Of a stretch of DNA of 15,527 nucleotides, positions 1-5,744 are shown one piece after another. This DNA comes from an uncultured Clostridia bacterium (GTDB lineage Bacteria; Bacillota; Clostridia; TANB77; CAG-508). Location of the stretch: positions 1-15,527 of the forward strand of contig CANPWI010000019.1 in the NCBI GenBank assembly GCA_947584125.1, read 5' to 3'. Under the pieces are notes generated by a model. The model searched no databases. It worked only from the letters and a program-made list of their open reading frames with translations, and was not told the DNA's origin. Numbering within the stretch: the first letter of the stretch is position 1; each line of letters begins with the position of its first letter. The translations under genes and the position numbers were made by a program.

Positions 1-527
1 ACAAATATATTTTTTCCTTGTTTTAGTTCTTCTATGAGTTTATTCGATTCATTATATGCAAGGTTATATTCTTCTTCATCTATTTTACCAATTTTTAATG
101 CTTCTTTTAGTTCATCCATATCATCTAGTAATATAAAACTAGATGACTTTGTAGCAGCTTCCTGGTAAAATACAACATCTAAATATAAGTCATTATAAAA
201 AGGTACAGTTTGACCATCAACAATTTCTATTTTGTTTTCAAGAATTATATCAAAATAATACTCTAGTATTTCCAACTTATCATTTATATGCACTCTTACA
301 TTATATAACTTATCTAAAGGAGTATATTCCAAAATAGTAAAATTTTTATCTAACTTTGTAATCCAATTTCCATTTACAGGTATTATATGTGGCATACTTA
401 CTTCCTTTATTTCCTTTAGAGTTATATATGAATTTAATTTTTCATCTTTTACAATAGTAATATCCATATCGGTTACTTCTCTTACTTGTTTTTTCCTTAC
501 ATCTATCCATTTATCTAATTCTTTCAT
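1..527 (-). CDS. DUF402 domain protein, 3' end cut by window edge
   Basis: About 175 residues are visible, starting MKELDKWIDVRKKQ; the C-terminus lies beyond position 1. I translated this by hand. The ATG at 525-527 follows an AAAGGAG ribosome site at good spacing. The middle contains an acidic YNDLYLDVV segment, followed by a helix-forming stretch beginning DDMDELKEALKIGKID. Both are characteristic of the DUF402 fold, which is found in nucleoside di/triphosphate phosphatases and FomD-like enzymes that use metal-binding aspartates. The substrate cannot be predicted here. The gene lies downstream of the MATE-like gene in the same direction, separated by about 95 bases, with no clear promoter or terminator between them. 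Confidence 0.82.
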   Translation of the reverse strand, partial: MKELDKWIDVRKKQVREVTDMDITIVKDEKLNSYITLKEIKEVSMPHIIPVNGNWITKLDKNFTILEYTPLDKLYNVRVHINDKLEILEYYFDIILENKIEIVDGQTVPFYNDLYLDVVFYQEAATKSSSFILLDDMDELKEALKIGKIDEEEYNLAYNESNKLIEELKQGKNIF

Positions 528-623
528 ATCATACTCTCCTTTATTTTAAATATTTGGTTCCTCTGGATATATTAAATCATTTGGATAAAATTTTTTAATT
601 CTTTAAAAAGTTTTTTAGGTCAT

Positions 624-1826
624 CTATAATACTGTATTTAACTTTTCTTTTTTATGTAATTTAGATAGAAAAATTCTATAAACTATACTTCTAGAATAAA
701 AGTCAATAAAGTTTACTATTCCAAATACAAATAATGCAAAAGGAGTATTTATAAATAATAAACAAATTAAAAATCTTATTATGACTCCAATAATAGAACC
801 TACCAATAATATAACTGATTTTCCTTGAGTAATACATAAAGTTTTGTATGTTTCATATGGATATAATCCAAATACACCAAGTGAGTAAAAAATAATATAT
901 GGAAAACATCTATATAATGGCAAACTACCATGTGATATTATTAAATAGATAAATGAAAATACAAAATTCAATATAATAATTAAAGCAAAACATCTATTTC
1001 TCATGTTCATACAATTATTATATTGTTCTTCATAAGTTTTGCCTTCTGGAACTTTAATCATTAAAGTTGCTTGATATGCATTTGTAATAATTTCTAGAGT
1101 TAAACATACAGAATAGCAAATGGTATGTATTGAATAATTTTCAGTTCCCATATGGCTTGCAACTACTCCATATAATAGTAAAAATATTCTAGATAATAAT
1201 CTTTCAGAAGAATATGCAAATCCATACTTAATTACATTTTTTAAAGATTCTTTATTTGGAAATTCAAACTTTAATTTTAAGTTATATAGCATATATATAA
1301 TTGATATGATCCAAGATAGTATAGTTGCAATAAATAATAATGTTAAATTTTTAGTAAGTATATAAACTATTGCATCTAATCCAACTAAAGAAATATAGTA
1401 AACAATTAGACTTTTCCTATATAATTTTAATTGTCCTTTAAGTCTTATTATTTCAAAAATACCATTTGATAATCTTCCTAATACTACATAAGCAATATAA
1501 AAATTTAATAATATAGATAACATATCTTTTTGTATTTCGCTCAAGTCAAATATATTTACTATCAAATTTTTACAAATGAAAACTATAATTCCCATTAATA
1601 TTCCAAATATAATATTAAACCATAAATATTGCCATTCATTTTTTCTTGTTGTTCTATAAGTATATATACCTATTTCTCCGAAAGATTTAAAAATTGAATC
1701 TATTAATAAAAAACTTCCAGTTACTACTATAGCATCAATACTAATTAAATTATTGAATGCTGAATCTATACTATCTGCTATACTCATAAATATAAAACTT
1801 ATAAGAATTGATATAAATTCTTTCAT
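624..1826 (-). CDS. MATE-like polytopic membrane transporter
   Basis: The 400-residue product is almost entirely hydrophobic, with roughly eleven or twelve predicted membrane-spanning stretches separated by short basic loops. It has no cleavable signal. The overall pattern, including a segment near residues 120-150 with FEIIRLKGQ followed by another membrane helix, resembles multidrug/oligosaccharide flippases of the MATE/MOP superfamily. That superfamily exports cationic or lipid-linked compounds using ion gradients. At 400 residues it is shorter than the usual 440-460, so it may be a divergent or slightly reduced member. The start ATG follows AAGGTGAT at 6 bases. A TATAAT box lies at 1859-1864 on this strand, with only a poor -35. 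The substrate is unknown, and a polysaccharide-type flippase is an alternative. Confidence 0.6.
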   Translation of the reverse strand: MKEFISILISFIFMSIADSIDSAFNNLISIDAIVVTGSFLLIDSIFKSFGEIGIYTYRTTRKNEWQYLWFNIIFGILMGIIVFICKNLIVNIFDLSEIQKDMLSILLNFYIAYVVLGRLSNGIFEIIRLKGQLKLYRKSLIVYYISLVGLDAIVYILTKNLTLLFIATILSWIISIIYMLYNLKLKFEFPNKESLKNVIKYGFAYSSERLLSRIFLLLYGVVASHMGTENYSIHTICYSVCLTLEIITNAYQATLMIKVPEGKTYEEQYNNCMNMRNRCFALIIILNFVFSFIYLIISHGSLPLYRCFPYIIFYSLGVFGLYPYETYKTLCITQGKSVILLVGSIIGVIIRFLICLLFINTPFALFVFGIVNFIDFYSRSIVYRIFLSKLHKKEKLNTVL

Positions 1827-1858
1827 TACTTTATCACCTTTGTCTATAATTCAACAAA

Positions 1859-1864
1859 ATTATA
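1859..1864 (-). promoter_or_regulatory. Candidate -10 box of the MATE-like gene
   Basis: A perfect TATAAT reads on the minus strand about 33 bases before the start codon. The sequence 17 bases upstream, TAGAAT, is a poor -35, so this call rests on the -10 alone. Confidence 0.3.
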
Positions 1865-1957
1865 CTATAAGTAACAAAAAAATTCTATACTAAATGAGAT
1901 TTATGTATTACTTTTTTACTATTATTAAATTCGAATAAATTACGGATTATTTTATCC

Positions 1958-2515
1958 TTATTTTTTTCCTAAAAGTCTTTGCATATTGCTATCTAAATGT
2001 TCTATTCTTTTAATCCCTTTATGATCTTGTAAAATTTCATATTGCCTTTTAGCTATTTCATTTTGATATGCTTCATTTTGTTTTAGCCTTTCAAATTCTG
2101 TAATTAGATATAGTTTAAATTCAACATTTAACCAACTTGCAAATTCAAAAGCAATATCTGGATGAGCAAATGTTCCTATACTATATTTTCCACTACTTGG
2201 AATAATTCCAATGCTGTTAAATTCTCTTTTCCAACGATTTGGAGTCATTGTAAAACGATTATAACCGACTTCGTCAATTTTAATTCTGTGGGATTCCACG
2301 GAATTAAAATTATCATTGTGTAATTCTTCCCATAAGCTATAAAAGGCAAAAGAATCTTTATTTGACATCCAATTTCTTATAACACCAGATGGATCTTTAG
2401 GATTTTCATATTTTGCTAAATCCGTTAATGAAATGTAATCTACATTTTCAACTCTCATTACTCCAACTATATTATCTTTTACTTTCATTTCTGTTTTTAT
2501 AATATCTTTTTTCAT
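1958..2515 (-). CDS. KilA-N domain DNA-binding protein (short form)
   Basis: The 185-residue protein has the features of a KilA-N domain. Residues about 20-60 carry the DYISLTDLAKY opening and an IRNWMSNKDS segment. Residues about 110-145 carry the GTFAHPDIAFEFASWLN and FKLYLITEFERLK segments. KilA-N is a DNA-binding domain common in large DNA viruses, phages and prophage-like bacterial loci. Many bacterial KilA-N proteins are about 250-280 residues with a further C-terminal region. This one ends soon after the domain in a charged helical tail, so it is either a natural short form or a truncated one. The ATG at 2515 follows an AGGG-type site. No phage structural or integrase genes are nearby. 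Its strong promoter with a palindromic spacer suggests tight regulation, possibly by itself (inference). Confidence 0.82.
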   Translation of the reverse strand: MKKDIIKTEMKVKDNIVGVMRVENVDYISLTDLAKYENPKDPSGVIRNWMSNKDSFAFYSLWEELHNDNFNSVESHRIKIDEVGYNRFTMTPNRWKREFNSIGIIPSSGKYSIGTFAHPDIAFEFASWLNVEFKLYLITEFERLKQNEAYQNEIAKRQYEILQDHKGIKRIEHLDSNMQRLLGKK

Positions 2516-2544
2516 TCATATCACATCCCTATATAATTTTTATC

Positions 2545-2573
2545 ATTATAAAACATTTGTTTGTATATGTCAA
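2545..2573 (-). promoter_or_regulatory. Consensus promoter of the KilA-N gene with operator-like palindrome
   Basis: On the minus strand TTGACA (2568-2573) is followed by a 17-base spacer and TATAAT (2545-2550), a perfect match to the sigma-A consensus. Between them lies the inverted repeat AAACA-AA-TGTTT (2551-2562), a plausible operator that would block RNA polymerase when bound. The predicted transcript start is about 22 bases before the ATG. Confidence 0.8.
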
Positions 2574-2584
2574 GTATTTCATAA

Positions 2585-2725
2585 ATATTTATATTTTTTA
2601 GTTTTATATTATTAAATTTCAATATTCTAAATCAAATAGATGTAAAAAATCCAATAGTAATGTTAGGAATTGTTTATTTGGTATTTGAATTTATTTGCTT
2701 AATTATAAAAAAGAGTAATTTTTAA
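2585..2725 (+). pseudogene. Possible remnant of a small membrane protein gene
   Basis: An open stretch without a good start or RBS ends in a hydrophobic segment, NPIVMLGIVYLVFEFICLI, a basic tail IIKKSNF and a stop at 2723-2725, just before a hairpin. The sequence resembles the C-terminus of a membrane protein whose front is missing. The A/T richness of the region makes chance translation into hydrophobic residues likely, so confidence is low. Confidence 0.2.
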
Positions 2726-2758
2726 AGCCTAGAATACTTAATTTTTGTATTCTAGGCT
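2726..2758. terminator. Hairpin between tRNA-Gly and upstream region, terminator-like
   Basis: A perfect 12-base inverted repeat, AGCCTAGAATAC / GTATTCTAGGCT, is separated by 9 bases. It lies about 15 bases beyond the 3' end of the tRNA-Gly gene, so it probably ends that transcript. T-runs are short on both sides, and the hairpin could also serve plus-strand transcription. Confidence 0.65.
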
Positions 2759-2772
2759 AAATTTTTAAAATA

Positions 2773-2846
<74 letters not shown>

Positions 2847-2860
2847 ATAACCTTATATTT

Positions 2861-2889
2861 ATTATATATTCTTTTACTAATTTTTGCAA
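2861..2889 (-). promoter_or_regulatory. Promoter of tRNA-Gly
   Basis: TTGCAA (2884-2889), a 17-base spacer and a perfect TATAAT (2861-2866) read on the minus strand. The -10 lies about 14 bases before the tRNA 5' end, as expected for a stable RNA gene. Confidence 0.75.
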
Positions 2890-2912
2890 TATAAAAAAAC
2901 ATAATATTTTTA

Positions 2913-2942
2913 TTTACATTTTTTATATATTTATCATATAAT
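2913..2942 (+). promoter_or_regulatory. Candidate upstream promoter (P1) of asd
   Basis: TTTACA (2913-2918), an 18-base spacer and TATAAT (2937-2942). It would give a leader of about 130 bases before the asd start. No lysine riboswitch or T-box core is visible in that leader. Confidence 0.5.
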
Positions 2943-3010
2943 AGTTATAATAAAATTAAATAACTATTTATTTTTATATTATTCGCTATAAAATAATATT
3001 GTAGTTAATC

Positions 3011-3038
3011 TTACAAAATATTAAAAAGATTTTATAAT
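3011..3038 (+). promoter_or_regulatory. Candidate proximal promoter (P2) of asd
   Basis: TTACAA (3011-3016), a 16-base spacer and TATAAT (3033-3038). The predicted start near 3045 would place the 3047-3066 hairpin at the very 5' end of the mRNA. Confidence 0.55.
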
Positions 3039-3046
3039 ATTATTTG

Positions 3047-3066
3047 TTAGAGCTTTCTTGCTCTAA
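3047..3066 (+). promoter_or_regulatory. Hairpin just upstream of the asd ribosome site
   Basis: TTAGAGC and GCTCTAA form a perfect 7-bp stem with a 6-base TTTCTT loop, ending 2 bases before the GGAGG. It leaves the ribosome site free, so it is more likely a 5'-end mRNA stabiliser than a repressor (inference). Confidence 0.45.
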
Positions 3067-3079
3067 ATGGAGGTTATTT

Positions 3080-4093
3080 ATGAGTAATAATAAAGAATTT
3101 AAATTAGCAGTTGTTGGTGCTACAGGCCTTGTAGGTAGAACAGCATTAAAAGTTTTAGAGGAAAAAAATTTACCAATTTCAGAATATGCTTTTTTTTCTT
3201 CGTATAGATCTGCTGGTACAAAATTAGTTTTTATGAACAAAGAATATACTGTTCGTGAGCTTGATGAACATTCTTTTGATGAAGGATTTGACTTTGCTAT
3301 ATTTTCAGCTGGTGGAGGTACATCTAAAAAATTTTCACCTATAGCTGCTGAGCATGGTTGCATTGTAGTTGATAATAGTAGTGCTTTTAGAATGGATAAA
3401 AATGTTCCATTAGTTGTTCCTGAGGTTAATCCAAATGAAATAGAAAAAAATCATGGAATTATTGCAAATCCTAATTGTTCCACAATTCAAGCAGTAGTTG
3501 CATTAAAACCATTAGATGATAAATATAAAATAAAAAGAATAGTATATTCTACATATCAAGCTGTTTCTGGTGCTGGAAAAGCAGGTGTTAACGATTTAGA
3601 AAATGGTATTAAAGGATTAGCACCTCAAAAATTCCCATATCCTATCTTTAATAATTGTTTACCACATATAGATGTATTTTTAGATAATGGATATACAAAA
3701 GAAGAAGAAAAAATGATTAATGAAACTAGAAAAATCTTAGGTAGACCAGATTTAAAAATTACAGCTACAACAGTAAGAGTTCCAGTAATTAATTCTCATA
3801 GTGAATCTATTAATGTTGAATTTGAAAATTCTTTTGATTTAGATGAATTAAAAAATGAATTAAAAAATGCAAAAGGAGTAATTGTATGTGATGATATAAA
3901 AAACAATAAATATCCAATTGCAACAAATGCTACAGGTCATGATGAGGTTTTTGTTGGAAGAATTAGAAGAGATGAAAGTGTTGAAAATGGTGTTAATTTA
4001 TGGGTAGTTGCAGATAATATTAGAAAAGGAGCAGCTTCTAATGCAATTCAAATTGTTGAAAAATTAATCGAAAATTTCCAAAATAATAACTAA
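3080..4093 (+). CDS. asd: Aspartate-semialdehyde dehydrogenase
   Basis: This enzyme reduces aspartyl phosphate to aspartate semialdehyde with NADPH, the branch point to lysine/diaminopimelate, threonine and methionine, in the cytoplasm. The 337-residue protein has the nucleotide loop GATGLVG (13-19), SAGGG (76-80), the catalytic cysteine C133 in NPNCST, the QAVSGAG segment (160-166) and the VPVINSHS segment with H240. All are typical of the family, and length is normal. The start was set at ATG 3080 because GGAGG sits 6 bases before it. An upstream TTG at 3044 would add 12 residues unlike the family N-terminus and overlap the hairpin. It appears monocistronic, ending in the terminator shared with the convergent cysteine desulfurase gene. 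No lysine riboswitch was recognised. Confidence 0.96.
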   Translation: MSNNKEFKLAVVGATGLVGRTALKVLEEKNLPISEYAFFSSYRSAGTKLVFMNKEYTVRELDEHSFDEGFDFAIFSAGGGTSKKFSPIAAEHGCIVVDNSSAFRMDKNVPLVVPEVNPNEIEKNHGIIANPNCSTIQAVVALKPLDDKYKIKRIVYSTYQAVSGAGKAGVNDLENGIKGLAPQKFPYPIFNNCLPHIDVFLDNGYTKEEEKMINETRKILGRPDLKITATTVRVPVINSHSESINVEFENSFDLDELKNELKNAKGVIVCDDIKNNKYPIATNATGHDEVFVGRIRRDESVENGVNLWVVADNIRKGAASNAIQIVEKLIENFQNNN

Positions 4094-4096
4094 AAT

Positions 4097-4135
4097 AAAA
4101 GCAGACTTTAAATTAATATTTTAAAGTCTGCTTTT
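4097..4135. terminator. Bidirectional terminator between asd and nifS-like gene
   Basis: A 16-base perfect inverted repeat (4097-4112 and 4120-4135) surrounds a 7-base loop. A-run and T-run flanks make it work in both directions. It starts 3 bases after the asd stop and ends 2 bases before the stop codon of the convergent gene. Confidence 0.93.
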
Positions 4136-4137
4136 TA

Positions 4138-5319
4138 TTATTTTTGTTTTTCTATAAAATCTTGGTAGATTGGTGAATTTTTTCTTAACCTTTCTACTAT
4201 TTCGACTAAAGCATTTACTAAGAAATCAACATCTTCTTTTGTATTTTCTTCTCCAAAAGTTACTCTTAATGAACCTTGTGCTAATTCTTTTGGTGTGCCT
4301 ATTGCCACAAGAACATGTGATGGTTCTAAAGAACCTGATGTACAAGCTGAGCCACTTGATGCACATATTCCTTTCATATCTAAATTTAAAAGTAAAGATT
4401 CTCCATCAACATATTTGAAAGATATATTGCTATTTCCAGGTAATCTATTTTCTCTATCTCCATTTATTTGTATATAAGGTATCTTTTTTTCTACCTCTGA
4501 AATATAATAATTTCTTAAAGTAGTTAATTTTTTATTATATTCTTCTAAATTTTTATCTGCAATTTCAATAGCTTTTCCAAGTCCAACAATTCCAGCTACA
4601 TTTTCTGTTCCAGCTCTTTTATTTTTTTCTTGATGGCCACCATCTAACACTCTATCAAATTTTACACCATTTCTTACATATAAAGCTCCTACACCTTTTG
4701 GACCATAAAATTTATGTGCAGACATAGAAAGTAAATCTATATTAAGTTCCTCAACATTTATCTTTACATTACCTACTGCTTGAACAGCATCTGTGTGAAA
4801 ATAAATATTGTGCAATTTAGCTATTTTTCCTATCTCTTTGATTGGTTGTAAAGTTCCAATTTCATTGTTAGCAAACATAACACTTATTAAAATTGTTCTA
4901 TCATTAATTACACTTTCTAATTCTTTTAAATTTATTAATCCATTTTCATCTACATTTAGGTATGTTACATTATATCCTTGTTTTTCTAATGTTTTACAAG
5001 TATTTAACACCGCTGGATGTTCTATTTTTGTTGTAATTATATGGTTACCTTTATCCCTATTTGCATAAGCAACTCCTTTAATAGCTAAATTATCGCTTTC
5101 GCTACCGCCTCCTGTAAAATATATTTCTTTAGGATATGCTCCAAGTGATTTTGCAACTTTTTGTCTTGCATCTTCTATCGCCTTTCTATTTTGTCTTCCT
5201 ATACTATAAATTGAGGATGGATTACCATAACATTGACTAAAATATGGTAACATTTCCTTTAATACATCTTCTTTCACCTTTGTTGTTGCAGCATGGTCAA
5301 AATATCTTATTCTTTCCAA
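4138..5319 (-). CDS. Cysteine desulfurase, NifS/IscS family
   Basis: A pyridoxal-phosphate enzyme that removes sulfur from cysteine as a persulfide for Fe-S clusters and thio-modified tRNAs. The 393 residues include FDHAATT at the N-terminus, H101 in IEHPAV, the PLP lysine K203 in SAHKFYGPKG, RAGTEN (235-240), and the persulfide cysteine C326 in SSGSACTSGS, with the longer flexible loop typical of the IscS/NifS group I enzymes. The start is TTG at 5317-5319, preceded by AAAGGAG at 7 bases; the protein begins at ERIRYFDHAATT with no better start. A TATAAT at 5351-5356 with a weak -35 may be its promoter, since a terminator separates it from the upstream 70-residue gene. No scaffold (iscU) or tRNA thiolase (mnmA) gene is adjacent here, so nifS versus iscS naming is left open. 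Confidence 0.95.
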   Translation of the reverse strand: MERIRYFDHAATTKVKEDVLKEMLPYFSQCYGNPSSIYSIGRQNRKAIEDARQKVAKSLGAYPKEIYFTGGGSESDNLAIKGVAYANRDKGNHIITTKIEHPAVLNTCKTLEKQGYNVTYLNVDENGLINLKELESVINDRTILISVMFANNEIGTLQPIKEIGKIAKLHNIYFHTDAVQAVGNVKINVEELNIDLLSMSAHKFYGPKGVGALYVRNGVKFDRVLDGGHQEKNKRAGTENVAGIVGLGKAIEIADKNLEEYNKKLTTLRNYYISEVEKKIPYIQINGDRENRLPGNSNISFKYVDGESLLLNLDMKGICASSGSACTSGSLEPSHVLVAIGTPKELAQGSLRVTFGEENTKEDVDFLVNALVEIVERLRKNSPIYQDFIEKQK

Positions 5320-5381
5320 CTTTTTTCTCCTTTATATTTTTTCTATAAATATTATATGCTTATTTAATAATTTTTAAAACA

Positions 5382-5409
5382 AAAATCAGAGTGCAGCACC
5401 TCTGATTTT
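5382..5409 (-). terminator. Terminator of the 70-residue gene
   Basis: AAAATCAGAG and CTCTGATTTT form a 10-bp stem with an 8-base loop. On the minus strand it is followed by a TTTTTGTTTT run, 9 bases after the stop codon of the small gene. Confidence 0.88.
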
Positions 5410-5418
5410 ATATTTTTA

Positions 5419-5631
5419 CTATTTATTAATACTATCTAGAAACTTCTGCTTATCGATTAAACTCCCAAAAGAGAATTCAATAAAATAGTCGTTCCGACCT
5501 TTTTCTTCTCTTCTTAAAGTTCCACCATTTTCTCTTGCTTTTCTTTTAATTTCCTCTAAAATACCTGCTGTGATTTGGCCTGATATTTCAAGAGGACATA
5601 ATACTACCTCATTTGCTTCATAATATCTCAT
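5419..5631 (-). CDS. Small protein of unknown function, 70 residues
   Basis: I do not recognise this protein. It is 70 residues, soluble, with no membrane segment or signal. It starts MRYYEANEVVLCPLE, continues with a likely amphipathic helix (residues about 22-36, ILEEIKRKARENGG), then a charged turn RREEKGRNDYF, a beta-like FIEFSFGS and a C-terminal helix. The alternation suggests a small alpha/beta fold. It is very probably real: AAAGGAGGAG precedes the ATG at ideal spacing, an extended -10 promoter lies upstream, and a strong terminator follows directly. It sits between ileS and the cysteine desulfurase gene on the same strand. No terminator is visible after ileS, so it may also be read as part of that operon. 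Confidence 0.8.
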   Translation of the reverse strand: MRYYEANEVVLCPLEISGQITAGILEEIKRKARENGGTLRREEKGRNDYFIEFSFGSLIDKQKFLDSINK

Positions 5632-5661
5632 GTCAAACTCCTCCTTTAGTAAAGTAGTATC

Positions 5662-5678
5662 TCCCTTGCTGCTAGGGA
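5662..5678 (-). promoter_or_regulatory. Hairpin in the 5' leader of the 70-residue gene
   Basis: On the minus strand TCCCT-AGCAGCA-AGGGA gives a 5-bp GC-containing stem starting about 14 bases after the predicted transcript start, in otherwise very A/T-rich sequence. Function is unknown. Confidence 0.35.
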
Positions 5679-5698
5679 TTATTATAAAATATATTTAT

Positions 5699-5727
5699 AT
5701 TATACCATATTATGTAAATATCTGCAA
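5699..5727 (-). promoter_or_regulatory. Promoter of the 70-residue gene
   Basis: TTGCAG (5722-5727), a 17-base spacer and TATAAT (5699-5704) with a TGG extended -10 read on the minus strand. The leader would be about 60 bases. It lies 18 bases after the ileS stop. Confidence 0.78.
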
Positions 5728-5744
5728 GTTTTTCATAAAACTTT

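Noticed and set aside
540..623. A reading in the MATE frame beyond its stop that ends FYPNDLIYPEEPNI, looking like a protein tail
   Set aside because: Three stop codons (TAG, TAA, TAA) separate it from the MATE-like gene, and it has no start or RBS. It may be a decayed tail, but the evidence is too thin to call a pseudogene.
2943..3079. Lysine riboswitch or T-box in the asd leader
   Set aside because: No TGGTACC-type core and no lysine aptamer-like conserved segments were seen; the leader is plain A/T-rich sequence apart from one small hairpin.
3040..3363. Minus-strand open frame of 107 codons over asd
   Set aside because: It lies opposite the well-supported asd coding region, has no ribosome site and no recognisable domain.
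4170..5068. Plus-strand open frames over the cysteine desulfurase gene
   Set aside because: They are antisense to a gene with all catalytic motifs, and their translations are low-complexity Leu/Phe/His-rich strings typical of reversed A/T-rich coding.
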